DNA of 20,006 nucleotides from a bacterium UBP8_UBA817 (GTDB lineage Bacteria > Margulisbacteria > Marinamargulisbacteria > UBA817): contig DBHX01000048.1 in assembly GCA_002296285.1 (NCBI GenBank), forward strand, positions 1 to 20,006, given 5' to 3'. The notes under the pieces are model-generated. The model searched no databases. It was not told where the DNA came from and saw nothing but the letters and a program-made list of their open reading frames with translations. The position numbers and the translations under genes are program-made. The stretch's first letter is position 1. Every line of letters begins with the position of its first letter. This document shows, piece after piece, positions 6,414 through 15,654 of this stretch.

Positions 6414-7138
6414 TTTTCTTCACCCCAGTTCATGATTTTTGCCAGACATATGCAAAAGAAGTAACAAATAATCAGTGGCACAGATATGCTGATTTGGGAA
6501 AAAATGTCCGGGGGGGTTACCATGGCCGATGTGGTGATGATGCCAACAATGAACCATCGTGCATTATGCCATAAAAAACGTCGGGTAATGATGTTTTTCG
6601 CCAAGCAAACGGTCAGTACAATTGGGGATTGGAAAATAATAATGCCTCCCAATAAAAAAGAAATGATGTAACTTAAATTTTGCTGATAATTAAGGAGTAT
6701 ATTGATGTTTTCCGGAATGAATGCGCTATTTAACAAAAATGTTACAACATAAGGGAAAATTATGGCGTATCCCAAATACGTGCTCCCAATGCTCAATATA
6801 GAGCTTGCAACAATTGTGATAAATAACCATTTTTTTTCACCGGATTTAAGCCCAGGGATAATAAATCGGCAGATCTGATAAATGATCATGGGAAGGCTTC
6901 CGATGATTCCCGCCAAAAAGGATAGTTTAAGTTTGACAAAAAATCCTTCATAAATACTATTGACGTTCATGGTTGCGCCATTCGTTAAACCTGGTTCAAA
7001 TGGCGCGATAAATAGGGTGGATATGGGGGTGTAAAGCAAAAATCCAATGACACTCAGGAATAGAATAGTAAGGATGCTAATGATGATCCGTTTTCGAAGT
7101 TCATCCAAATGATGGGTTAATGGCATTTCTTTGGTCAT
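6407..7138 (-). CDS. tatC: Sec-independent protein translocase TatC
   Basis: The multispanning core of the twin-arginine translocase, which recognises signal peptides of folded export substrates. From the chosen start (MTKEMPLTHHLDELRKR) it has 243 residues, the usual size. HLDELRKRI near the N-terminus is the family signature. Six hydrophobic segments follow, with the conserved EGFFVKLKLS region (FxxxxKxS type), the FELPLI-like region now reading FQSPIVL, and TPPDIFSQ before the last helices. The frame is open up to a TTG at 7174, but the family N-terminus and an AGG eight bases upstream favour the ATG at 7138. It overlaps the small Tat subunit gene and is transcribed away from the gene at 7239. 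Confidence 0.93.
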   Translation of the reverse strand: MTKEMPLTHHLDELRKRIIISILTILFLSVIGFLLYTPISTLFIAPFEPGLTNGATMNVNSIYEGFFVKLKLSFLAGIIGSLPMIIYQICRFIIPGLKSGEKKWLFITIVASSILSIGSTYLGYAIIFPYVVTFLLNSAFIPENINILLNYQQNLSYIISFLLGGIIIFQSPIVLTVCLAKNIITRRFLWHNARWFIVGIITTSAMVTPPDIFSQISISVPLIICYFFCICLAKIMNWGEEKC

Positions 7139-7238
7139 TATCATTAGCCTAAAGTTGTTTGATTTTAAGGTCAACTATTTGTGAAATTATTTGATGCCGT
7201 ATGACGATATTTATTGGCAATAAATAAGGGGGTATCAC

Positions 7239-7610
7239 ATGAAAAACACAATCATAAAAGTCGTAATTTTTTTGATCATGCAATTGACCATTGATGGGCT
7301 AGGGGCGGATTCATTATTAAAAGGATCTATTCAACATGCTCCCAATCCATTTAATTTGAGCTCAGGAACAACGGTGGTTTACGAATTAACGCAGGCGGCT
7401 TCCATTGAATTAATGGTGTACAATCAGTTTGGGCAGCGAATTTTAATGGAAACCTATGCGGCTGGAACCCCCGGTGGTCAAAAAAATAAGAATTTTGTTC
7501 AAATTAATCAGCGTAACTTTTCTGGTTTGGGATTGTCCAAAGGGATTTATTTTTATATTGTGAGTTCCAACGGGCGTGTTTTAGGTAAAGGGAAAATGGC
7601 CATTGTTTAG
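7239..7610 (+). CDS. Small secreted protein consisting of a C-terminal sorting-type (T9SS/FlgD-Ig-like) domain
   Basis: The product has 123 residues. A Sec signal peptide (KNTIIKVV, then a hydrophobic stretch, likely cleavage near residue 23) is followed by one beta-sandwich domain. NPFNLSSGTTVVYEL, IELMVYNQFGQRIL and a final GLSKGIYFYIVSSNGR are the standard motifs of type A sorting domains and FlgD-like Ig domains, which normally sit at the C-terminus of much larger secreted proteins. No cargo domain precedes it here. AAGGGGG at 7226-7232, six bases before the ATG, supports the start. Its function is unknown: it may be a small surface or periplasmic protein, or a leftover tail of a larger gene. 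Confidence 0.75.
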   Translation: MKNTIIKVVIFLIMQLTIDGLGADSLLKGSIQHAPNPFNLSSGTTVVYELTQAASIELMVYNQFGQRILMETYAAGTPGGQKNKNFVQINQRNFSGLGLSKGIYFYIVSSNGRVLGKGKMAIV

Positions 7611-7662
7611 TGCATTATAGAAAAATATTTAAAAACTGCTTTCTTAAAACCAGCCTCTCTGC

Positions 7663-7668
7663 TATCAT
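7663..7668 (+). promoter_or_regulatory. Candidate -10 box directly before carA
   Basis: TATCAT lies 11 bases before the carA ATG, with only a poor -35 candidate (TTCTTA, 7641-7646, spacing 16). If used, the transcript would start about five bases before the ATG. There is no Shine-Dalgarno sequence, so carA would be read from a nearly leaderless mRNA. Confidence 0.3.
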
Positions 7669-7679
7669 TTAATTTCAGT

Positions 7680-8786
7680 ATGACATTTCAAGCACGACTG
7701 CTTTTAGAAGATGGCACTGAGTTTACTGGTCGTTATTTTACGACGCCGAGTGACGTTTTTGGTGAGATAGTATTTAATACGGCGATGTCTGGTTATCAAG
7801 AGGTGTTGACGGACCCTTCGTATTCCAATCAGTGTGTTGTCATGACATATCCTATGATTGGGAATTATGGGATCAACAAGGATGATGTTGAATCCAATCA
7901 AATTTACCTCAATGCCTTGCTGTGCAAAGAATATGTTGATCATCCCAGCAATTGGCAAAGTGTTCAAAGCTTAAAAGATTATTTAGAAGCGCATCAAAAA
8001 GTGGGTGTTGAACGCTTAGATACGCGTGCATTGACGCTTCATGTCCGTGATCATGGGGCGCAACGCATGATGATTACGGGTAATATGGATGCCAGCAAGG
8101 ACGACCTATTGGCTCAAATTTCGGCGCAGCCTAAAATGGCGGGGTTAAATTTAGCGCAAAATGTAACCACTTCCGATACCTATTCCTGGAATAAAAAAGA
8201 ATCCGTTGAAAAGAAATTTAAATTGGCTGTTCTTGATTGTGGTGTGAAGTTTAATATTTTACGGCATCTTGAAGATCGTGGTTGTGATTGTGTGGTTATG
8301 CCGATTGATCAAGCGAAAGATATGTTGGGTCGTGATACGTATCATGGGTTATTTATTTCCAATGGCCCAGGGGATCCAGAGCCTGTTGAGTCGGCTGTTG
8401 AAGTTATTAAAAGTCATCTTGGCAAACTGCCCATTTTTGGAATTTGTTTGGGGCATCAACTTATTGCCCATGCATTGGGTGGGAAAACGTATAAGTTGAA
8501 ATTTGGGCATCATGGGATCAATCACCCTGTGAAAAACTTGCAAACAGGAAAAGTTGAAATAACGTCCCAAAATCATGGGTTTTGCGTTGATGTTGCATCG
8601 TTAGGTACGGATGTTACGGTGACGCATGTTAATTTGTATGATGGGACCAACGAGGGTTTTCGTCACAATATTTATCCATTATTTTCAGTCCAATATCACC
8701 CTGAATCAGCTCCAGGCCCATGTGATTCTGACTATTTATTTGATGAATTTGTTCAAATGATGGAAACCACGCAAGTTCATGCATGA
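7680..8786 (+). CDS. carA: Carbamoyl-phosphate synthase small (glutaminase) subunit
   Basis: Hydrolyses glutamine and passes ammonia to CarB for carbamoyl phosphate, the precursor of pyrimidines and arginine. The 368 residues have the N-terminal CPSase domain (ALLVLEDGT-like start; FGEIVFNTAMSGYQEVLTDPSY) and a C-terminal class I amidotransferase domain. Its catalytic triad is visible as C256 in GICLGHQL and H340/E342 in YHPES. It is full length. The start lacks a ribosome binding site. The last eight bases overlap purF. Confidence 0.97.
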   Translation: MTFQARLLLEDGTEFTGRYFTTPSDVFGEIVFNTAMSGYQEVLTDPSYSNQCVVMTYPMIGNYGINKDDVESNQIYLNALLCKEYVDHPSNWQSVQSLKDYLEAHQKVGVERLDTRALTLHVRDHGAQRMMITGNMDASKDDLLAQISAQPKMAGLNLAQNVTTSDTYSWNKKESVEKKFKLAVLDCGVKFNILRHLEDRGCDCVVMPIDQAKDMLGRDTYHGLFISNGPGDPEPVESAVEVIKSHLGKLPIFGICLGHQLIAHALGGKTYKLKFGHHGINHPVKNLQTGKVEITSQNHGFCVDVASLGTDVTVTHVNLYDGTNEGFRHNIYPLFSVQYHPESAPGPCDSDYLFDEFVQMMETTQVHA

Positions 8787-10191
8787 TTTAAAGCATAAAT
8801 GTGGGGTTTTTGGAATTTTTGGAATTGATGAAGCGGCCGTTTTAACCACCCTTGGCTTGCATTCATTGCAGCATCGAGGTCAGGAAGGCGCAGGCATTGT
8901 TAGTTATGATGGGAAATCGTTTCATTCCGTCCGAAAGGAGGGATTGGTTGGTGATAATTTTGATAATGCTGAAACATTGGGAAAACTGCCAGGGCGTCAG
9001 GCGGTTGGCCATGTTCGCTATTCCACCACTGGTGAATCTCGTTTGGAAAATTTACAGCCACTGTTTGCCAATTTAGCGGCTGGAGGATTTGCGTGTTCGC
9101 ACAATGGAAACTTAACCAATACCATTTCGTTAAGAAAGCATTTGGTTCAAACCGGGTCCATTTTTCAAACAACGTCGGACACCGAGGTGATTTTACAATT
9201 GGTGGCCCGTTCTGATAAACAAAAAACAGTGGATAAGTTAATGGATGCATTGAGTCATATTGAGGGGGCGTATGCATTGATTATTATGACGAATAAAAAA
9301 ATGATTGGGGTGAGGGATCCATTTGGTATTCGCCCCCTAGTTTTGGGTGAGAAAAATGGTGCGTATGTTTTAGCATCAGAAACGTGTGCGCTGGATATTA
9401 TCGGCGCCCGGTATATTCGGGATGTTAAAAATGGTGAAATGGTGGTTGTTACAAATGATGGGGTTGAATCCATTCAACTTTTTTCGCAACACAAGGAACG
9501 ACCGTGTATTTTTGAGCGTATTTATTTTGCTCGTCCAGACAGTATTATTGATGGTCAAACAGTGTATGCATACCGTAAAAACTTGGGGGAGCAGTTGGCC
9601 AAAGAAAATAAGATTGATGCCGATGTGATTGTTCCGATTCCAGATTCAGGTGTGCCTGCAGCACTTGGCTTTGCACAACAATCTGGCATTCCTTTTGAGC
9701 TTGGCATTATTCGTAATCATTACATTGGGCGAACATTTATCGAACCATCTCAAAGTATTCGGCAATTTGGGGTTAAATTGAAGCATAGTGTGAACCGCTC
9801 TGCGATTAAAGGACAGCGGGTGATTTTGATAGATGATTCATTGGTTCGAGGGACAACCGCTAATAAAGTGGTTCGTATGATTTTTGAAGCGGGAGCCTCT
9901 GAGGTTCATTTGGGAATTTCATCCCCACCGATTAAGCACCCTGATTTTTATGGCATTGATACGCCAAATTATAGTGAGTTGTTGGCCGCATCTCATAATC
10001 TGGAAGAAATGACAAGCGTTGTGGGCGCCACATCCTTGTTTTTTCTTAGTTTAACGGGTACTTATATGGCCATGGGACATCCTGATAGACATGAAGATGT
10101 ACCTCAATTCACCGATCATTGTTTTACCGGTGATTATCCTGTGGATGCGAGAGAATTAATGGCTGAAGAAGTGATGAAGGGAGTAAATTAA
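8779..10191 (+). CDS. purF: Amidophosphoribosyltransferase PurF
   Basis: Catalyses the first committed step of purine synthesis, PRPP plus glutamine to phosphoribosylamine. The 470 residues begin with a seven-residue propeptide before the nucleophile C8 (CGVFGIFG), so processing to an N-terminal cysteine is expected as in the Bacillus-type enzyme. The Ntn glutaminase domain (8-240) has HRGQEGAG and GHVRYSTTG. The phosphoribosyltransferase domain has the PRPP loop VILIDDSLVRGTT (348-360). Of the four cysteines that bind the [4Fe-4S] cluster in B. subtilis PurF, C243 and C448 are kept, but D389 (HPDFYGID) and T445 replace the other two, so a normal cluster is unlikely. It is unusually placed between carA and carB, overlapping both (8 and 1 bases). 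Confidence 0.96.
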   Translation: MHDLKHKCGVFGIFGIDEAAVLTTLGLHSLQHRGQEGAGIVSYDGKSFHSVRKEGLVGDNFDNAETLGKLPGRQAVGHVRYSTTGESRLENLQPLFANLAAGGFACSHNGNLTNTISLRKHLVQTGSIFQTTSDTEVILQLVARSDKQKTVDKLMDALSHIEGAYALIIMTNKKMIGVRDPFGIRPLVLGEKNGAYVLASETCALDIIGARYIRDVKNGEMVVVTNDGVESIQLFSQHKERPCIFERIYFARPDSIIDGQTVYAYRKNLGEQLAKENKIDADVIVPIPDSGVPAALGFAQQSGIPFELGIIRNHYIGRTFIEPSQSIRQFGVKLKHSVNRSAIKGQRVILIDDSLVRGTTANKVVRMIFEAGASEVHLGISSPPIKHPDFYGIDTPNYSELLAASHNLEEMTSVVGATSLFFLSLTGTYMAMGHPDRHEDVPQFTDHCFTGDYPVDARELMAEEVMKGVN

Positions 10192-13100
10192 TGCCACGTC
10201 GTAATGATTTGAAAACTATTTTATTGATTGGGTCTGGACCGATAATTATTGGCCAGGCATGCGAGTTTGATTATTCTGGAACTCAAGCGTGTAAGGCGCT
10301 TAGGGAAGATGGGTACCGTGTTGTATTAATGAATTCTAATCCGGCGACCATCATGACGGATCCATCGATTGCGGATGCCACCTATATTGAGCCTTTAACC
10401 GTTGATATGTTGGATAAAGTTTTAGACATAGAAAAACCGTGTGCTATTTTGCCGACATTGGGTGGCCAAACGGGCCTGAATTTAGCCATGGAAGCTTCCA
10501 AGTCCGGGATATTAAAAAAACATAATGTTGAGTTGATTGGTGCCACAGAAGAGATTATTGATAAAGCTGAAGATCGTGAAAAGTTTAAAGTTGCAATGGA
10601 AAAAATTGGCTGTAATGTTCCTGAGTCCCGTCCGGCAAATACGATTGAACAAGCTGTTGAAATTGCCAAGTCCATTGGTTTTCCTTGTGTTATTCGACCT
10701 GCATTTACTCTTGGTGGAACGGGTGGAGGAATTGCCTATAATATTGAAGAGGTTCAAGAAATTAGTAAGGCTGGGATCGATAATAGTTTGATTTCTGAAG
10801 TGCTGATTGAAAAATCCATCTTAGGATGGAAAGAATATGAGTTAGAAGTGATGAGAGATTGCAACGATAATGTTGTGATTGTTTGTGCCATTGAAAATTT
10901 TGACCCGATGGGGGTTCATACTGGGGATTCCATTACCGTTGCTCCCGCGCAAACACTAACGGATGCACAGTATCAAGATTTGCGTAATCAAGCCAAAAAG
11001 ATTATTCGTGAAATTGGTGTTGAGACCGGTGGGTCGAATATTCAATTTTCAATTAATCCAGCCAATGGCGATGTGATTGTTATTGAAATGAATCCTCGAG
11101 TATCACGTAGTTCAGCATTGGCCTCAAAAGCAACGGGTTTTCCCATTGCAAAATTAGCGGCTAAATTGGCGGTTGGGTATACCTTGGATGAGCTTAAAAA
11201 CGATATTACAACCACAACGCCTGCGAGTTTTGAGCCTACATTGGACTATTGTGTGGTAAAAATCCCACGATTTAATTTTGATAAGTTCCCAGCATCTGAG
11301 CCTAATCTTGGCGTTTCTATGAAATCTGTTGGTGAGGTGATGGCGATTGGGCGAACATTTAAGGAAGCCTTTCAAAAAGCATGTCGTTCTTTGGAAATTA
11401 AACGATTTGGGTTTGGACTGGATGGAAAAGATAAGTCCATGGATGATGCGGCGCTTAAGAAAAGTTTAATTACACCAACCCCTGAGCGGTTGTTTAGCTT
11501 ATCTGTTGCGATTCAACGTGGATGGTCGGTAGAAACCATTCATGAGTTATCAAAAATAGATCCGTGGTTTTTGCATCAATTATCCGATATGATTCAAGAA
11601 TCAACATCGTTTCAACTTACACCGGAATCTGTTTTATGGGCAAAACAATTGGGGTTTTCTGACATTCAATTGAGCCAATTATTAACGGTGCCTGAGTCGG
11701 ATATTTTTGAATTTCGATTAAAGCATGATATTTTACCGACGTATAAAATTGTTGATACATGTGCCGGAGAATTTGAAGCTAAAACACCTTATTATTATTC
11801 AAGTTATGAAACCTTTGATGAAGTAAGGGATTCGGACAGTAAAAAAATCATGATCTTGGGCGGTGGCCCGAATCGTATCGGTCAGGGCATTGAATTTGAT
11901 TATTGTTGTGTTCATGCGTCAATGGCCATTCGTGAGCTTGGTTTTGAAAGTATTATGGTTAATTCTAATCCAGAAACTGTTTCAACAGATTTTGATACAT
12001 CTGATCGCTTGTATTTTGAGCCGTTAACTGTTGAAGATGTCTTTCATATTTATCATCGTGAGAAAGCGGAAGGGGTAATTGTTCAGTTTGGAGGACAAAC
12101 CCCATTGAACTTGGCAAAAGATCTGGAATCTCTGGGTGTTACACTGCTTGGAACCAGTCAAGATAGTATTGATTGTGCTGAGGATCGGGATCGATTTCAA
12201 CAGTTGATTCAAGACTTGGGTTTAAATCAACCCGCCAATGGCATTGTTCACTCTTTGGATAAGGTGCATGATGTGGCCAATTCGATTGGGTATCCAGTAT
12301 TGGTTCGGCCGTCCTACGTATTGGGGGGGGCTGCCATGAAAATTGTGTACTCGGATGAGGAGTTAAATGTTTATTTAAAAGAATCTTTACCAGGTTATGA
12401 TGATCGCGCATTATTGATTGATAAATTTTTAGACGATGCCATTGAAATTGATGTTGATGCTTTATCTGATGGAGCCGATTGTGTTATTGCTGGGATTATG
12501 CAGCATATTGAAGAGGCGGGGATTCACTCTGGTGATTCAGCTTCCGTACTGCCGGCATTTTCCTTAACCGATCAATTGTTAGCGACCATTCGTTCAGCCA
12601 CTCAATCCATTGCGAAAAAACTTAACGTCATTGGTTTATTAAATATTCAATATGCGATTCAAAATGATGTTTTATATGTCTTAGAGGTGAATCCAAGAGC
12701 CTCTCGAACTGTGCCGTTTGTATCGAAAGCCACGGGTGTTCAATGGGCTAAATTGGCCACCAAGGTTATGTTGGGTGAAACCATTGATTCATTGAATGTG
12801 ACGGAAGTTGTCCCCAATCATGTTTCAGTTAAAGAATCCGTGTTTCCATTCAAACGGTTTCCTGGGGTTGATACCTTGTTGGGCCCTGAAATGCGCTCCA
12901 CTGGTGAGGTAATGGGCATTGCAAAAACGGTGGGGAATGCGTACTTGAAGTCACAAATGGCAGCGGGTCAACTGATTCCAAAGTCTGGGTCAATTTTTGT
13001 GAGTGTTAAAGACGCTGATAAGCCAAAATTATTGCCAATTGCGAAACTGATTCAGCAAATGGGCTTTACGATATTGGCCACAAAAGGCACGTGTGACTTT

Positions 13101-13388
13101 TTAAATATGAATGGTGTATTTTCTCAATTTATTTATAAAGTGAATGAAGGTCGCCCAAATGTACTGGATGCACTTAAAAACAATGATATTCAAATGGTAA
13201 TTAACACGCCGTTAAATGGTGAGAGTCGATTTGACGATAAAGTGATTCGTCAAGAATCATATAAATTAAATGTTCCTGTGATTACAACGTTGGCTGGTGC
13301 GAAGTCAACCATTGAGGCAATGAGCGAAGAGCTTCATCAAAGTTTAACGGTGTGTTCTTTGCAAAGTTATTATGAACACATATCATAA
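10191..13388 (+). CDS. carB: Carbamoyl-phosphate synthase large subunit
   Basis: Makes carbamoyl phosphate from bicarbonate, ammonia and two ATP. The 1065 residues show the classical duplicated structure. The first half opens with ILLIGSGPIIIGQACEFDYS, and the second with IMILGGGPNRIGQGIEFDY. Each half has an ATP-grasp domain with matching motifs (GVHTGDSITVAPAQTL and GIHSGDSASVLPAFSL; EMNPRVSRSSALASKATG and EVNPRASRTVPFVSKATG). A methylglyoxal-synthase-like regulatory domain forms the last 130 residues or so, the usual site for allosteric nucleotides. AAGGGAG seven bases before the ATG is a good ribosome binding site. The start overlaps the purF stop by one base, and its end overlaps proS by 17. 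Confidence 0.98.
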   Translation: MPRRNDLKTILLIGSGPIIIGQACEFDYSGTQACKALREDGYRVVLMNSNPATIMTDPSIADATYIEPLTVDMLDKVLDIEKPCAILPTLGGQTGLNLAMEASKSGILKKHNVELIGATEEIIDKAEDREKFKVAMEKIGCNVPESRPANTIEQAVEIAKSIGFPCVIRPAFTLGGTGGGIAYNIEEVQEISKAGIDNSLISEVLIEKSILGWKEYELEVMRDCNDNVVIVCAIENFDPMGVHTGDSITVAPAQTLTDAQYQDLRNQAKKIIREIGVETGGSNIQFSINPANGDVIVIEMNPRVSRSSALASKATGFPIAKLAAKLAVGYTLDELKNDITTTTPASFEPTLDYCVVKIPRFNFDKFPASEPNLGVSMKSVGEVMAIGRTFKEAFQKACRSLEIKRFGFGLDGKDKSMDDAALKKSLITPTPERLFSLSVAIQRGWSVETIHELSKIDPWFLHQLSDMIQESTSFQLTPESVLWAKQLGFSDIQLSQLLTVPESDIFEFRLKHDILPTYKIVDTCAGEFEAKTPYYYSSYETFDEVRDSDSKKIMILGGGPNRIGQGIEFDYCCVHASMAIRELGFESIMVNSNPETVSTDFDTSDRLYFEPLTVEDVFHIYHREKAEGVIVQFGGQTPLNLAKDLESLGVTLLGTSQDSIDCAEDRDRFQQLIQDLGLNQPANGIVHSLDKVHDVANSIGYPVLVRPSYVLGGAAMKIVYSDEELNVYLKESLPGYDDRALLIDKFLDDAIEIDVDALSDGADCVIAGIMQHIEEAGIHSGDSASVLPAFSLTDQLLATIRSATQSIAKKLNVIGLLNIQYAIQNDVLYVLEVNPRASRTVPFVSKATGVQWAKLATKVMLGETIDSLNVTEVVPNHVSVKESVFPFKRFPGVDTLLGPEMRSTGEVMGIAKTVGNAYLKSQMAAGQLIPKSGSIFVSVKDADKPKLLPIAKLIQQMGFTILATKGTCDFLNMNGVFSQFIYKVNEGRPNVLDALKNNDIQMVINTPLNGESRFDDKVIRQESYKLNVPVITTLAGAKSTIEAMSEELHQSLTVCSLQSYYEHIS

Positions 13389-15075
13389 TTCATTTATTCA
13401 CACACTGAAAGAAGCCCCAAACGATGCGGAGGTTATATCTCACCAGTTAATGGTCAGAGCTGGCATGATTCGAAAAGTGGCGTCAGGTGTCTATTCTATT
13501 TTGCCATTGGGTCAACGCGTATTTAATAAATTAAATCGCATTATTCATGAAGAAATGATGGCCATTGGCGGGGCTGAATGTAATTTGCCTCATGTGGTTC
13601 CTGCGGAACTTTGGAAGTCATCTGGCCGGTGGGATCAATATGGTAAGGAACTTCTGCGATTAAATGATCGATCTGATCGAGAGTTTTGCTTTGGCCCAAC
13701 CCATGAAGAGGTGATCACGGATTTGGTGAATGCGTATGTTAATTCATACAAGCAATTGCCGGTATTGTTGTACCAAATTCAAACCAAGTTTCGGGATGAA
13801 ATTCGGCCAAGGTTTGGCTTAATGAGGGGCCGTGAATTTTTAATGAAGGATGCGTATTCCTTTCATGATTCCGAAGCATCCTTGCAAGACTATTATGATT
13901 CAGCTCGCAAGGCGTACTCAACGATATTTACTCGGTGTGGGTTGTCATTTATTGAAGCTCGGGCGGATTCCGGTGCCATTGGCGGCGATGAGTCCGCTGA
14001 ATTTTTAGTGATTGCGGATTCTGGGGAAGATGAAGTATTGGTTTCAGAATCAGGGTTTGCAGCGAATGTTGAGGCGGCACCTTGTTTAGATATTAATGTT
14101 ACCCATGATATCTCAAATATTGCGCCATTAACGATGGTGGATACACCCAATGTTCATCGCATTGATGATGCTGTTGGTTTCTTTTCTGTTGCGGCTAATC
14201 AAACATTAAAAAGTCTGTTGGTTGTGGTTAATGATGTGTTTTCTCTTATATGTTTGCGAGGAGATCATGTTCTTAATGAGTCTAAAATTTCGGCTTTATT
14301 GGGCGGTCCGTTTCGTTTTGCAACTGAGGCTGAGATCCAAGCCCATTGCGGTTGCAAGTCTGGATCCATTGGTCCGATCAATTTGCAATTAAAGATTTCA
14401 ATATACTTAGATCATTCGCTTAAATCATTCTCTCATTATATTTGTGGTGCAAATCAAACCGATGCACATTTTCAGTATTGTGTTCCTCAACGGGATATCC
14501 CAACCTTTGTTTGGGCTGATTTAAGAAATGCAGAAGCCGGTGATCCGTGCCCGCTTGATTCCTCCAACACGTTGACATCTCAGCGAGGCATTGAAGTTGG
14601 GCATGTGTTTAAATTAGGGAATAAATACTCTGAGGCGATGGGGGCCAAGTTTACCCAACATGATGGTCAATTAAAGGCATTTGAAATGGGATGTTATGGC
14701 ATTGGTGTTGGTCGTACGATTGCTGCAGCTATTGAGCAATCTCATGATGAGAATGGCATTGTTTGGCCAGAGGCATTGGCTCCCTTTGATGTTGTTATTT
14801 TAAATCTTGCTCCAAAGGAACCAGCATTGGTTGATTTGGTAAAAACGATGGTGTCTCATTTTGAGACCATGGGTAAGGATGTGATTGTGGACGATCGCGT
14901 TGAATCCCCGGGGGTGAAATTTAAAGATGCTGATTTAATTGGTTTTCCAATGCAGGTGATTGTGGGGAAAAAAACATTGGTGCAACAGCAGATTGAAATT
15001 AAATATCGTCGAACGGGACAAAAGGAAATGGTTTCTATAAATGAACTGGATGCCATTTCACCGTTGGTTAAGTAA
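13372..15075 (+). CDS. proS: Prolyl-tRNA synthetase, bacterial type with editing insertion
   Basis: Charges tRNA-Pro with proline. The 567 residues follow the bacterial ProRS plan: class II motif 1 near ASGVYSILPLG, motif 2 in TKFRDEIRPRFGLMRGREF, a YbaK-like editing insertion (about 220-380, with GGPFRFATEAEI, SIGPINLQ and RGDHVLNE), motif 3 GCYGIGVGRTIAAAIEQ, and the C-terminal anticodon-binding domain. The N-terminal residues TLKEAPNDAEVISHQLMVRAG match relatives from the first codons, so the ATG inside the end of carB is the right start despite the 17-base overlap and poor ribosome binding site. It has no functional link to the nucleotide genes beyond shared transcription. Confidence 0.98.
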   Translation: MNTYHNSFIHTLKEAPNDAEVISHQLMVRAGMIRKVASGVYSILPLGQRVFNKLNRIIHEEMMAIGGAECNLPHVVPAELWKSSGRWDQYGKELLRLNDRSDREFCFGPTHEEVITDLVNAYVNSYKQLPVLLYQIQTKFRDEIRPRFGLMRGREFLMKDAYSFHDSEASLQDYYDSARKAYSTIFTRCGLSFIEARADSGAIGGDESAEFLVIADSGEDEVLVSESGFAANVEAAPCLDINVTHDISNIAPLTMVDTPNVHRIDDAVGFFSVAANQTLKSLLVVVNDVFSLICLRGDHVLNESKISALLGGPFRFATEAEIQAHCGCKSGSIGPINLQLKISIYLDHSLKSFSHYICGANQTDAHFQYCVPQRDIPTFVWADLRNAEAGDPCPLDSSNTLTSQRGIEVGHVFKLGNKYSEAMGAKFTQHDGQLKAFEMGCYGIGVGRTIAAAIEQSHDENGIVWPEALAPFDVVILNLAPKEPALVDLVKTMVSHFETMGKDVIVDDRVESPGVKFKDADLIGFPMQVIVGKKTLVQQQIEIKYRRTGQKEMVSINELDAISPLVK

Positions 15076-15653
15076 TGGCCGCCGTCATTTTTGCTTCTGC
15101 ATTTGTTTGGTTTTTATTGTTGTCACCACCAAGTGAGCATAGCCTTCAGCCGTATCAACCGTCCAAGCATCAAGTGGATTATCAACCGTCCAAGGGGACA
15201 AAGAAGAAGCTGGTCTCTTACATTAAAACAAATAATCCTAAGTTGCCTGAAAATGAGGCCCGTGAAATTGCTTATTGGATTGATGAATATGCGTCAAAGG
15301 AGGATATTGACCCCATGTTGGTCGCGGCGTTGATTGGTCGAGAGTCTTCGTTTAATAAAAGAGCTGTGAGTAAAACAGGTGCCAAAGGATTGGGCCAAAT
15401 TAAGGATTTTAATTTTAAGTCTCTTGATATTCATGATCCATACAATATCAAACAAAATGTTCGGGGGACGGTTAAATATTTGAAGCATTTGTTTGGCTTA
15501 TGGAAAGATTCCAAAGATTCGACACGAATGGCATTGGCATCGTATTATCAGGGCCCAAATGAAACCAAACGAAAAAAAAATAATTTTCCTGACCATGTAT
15601 CAAATTATGTGGATGATATCATGAAAAAATATCGAAAGCTGAACCCTCATTAA
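15075..15653 (+). CDS. Membrane-anchored lytic transglycosylase (SLT domain)
   Basis: Cleaves peptidoglycan glycan strands. Residues 1-17 are a hydrophobic anchor or uncleaved signal (MAAVIFASAFVWFLLLS), followed by a short linker containing YQPSK twice. The SLT/lysozyme-like domain spans about 60-190, with the catalytic glutamate E90 in IGRESSFNKRAVSKTGAKG, then GLGQI, NIKQNVRGTVKYL and ALASYYQGP, where a glycine-rich AYNAG-type motif is expected. At 192 residues it is a minimal member with no extra binding domains. The ATG overlaps the proS stop as TAATG. It ends the carA operon, with a likely terminator following. Confidence 0.88.
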   Translation: MAAVIFASAFVWFLLLSPPSEHSLQPYQPSKHQVDYQPSKGTKKKLVSYIKTNNPKLPENEAREIAYWIDEYASKEDIDPMLVAALIGRESSFNKRAVSKTGAKGLGQIKDFNFKSLDIHDPYNIKQNVRGTVKYLKHLFGLWKDSKDSTRMALASYYQGPNETKRKKNNFPDHVSNYVDDIMKKYRKLNPH

Positions 15654-15654
15654 T

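Noticed and set aside
15155..15195. Direct repeat of the YQPSK coding sequence in the lytic transglycosylase linker
   Set aside because: Two short copies in a low-complexity linker; a small local duplication with no sign of a mobile or regulatory element.
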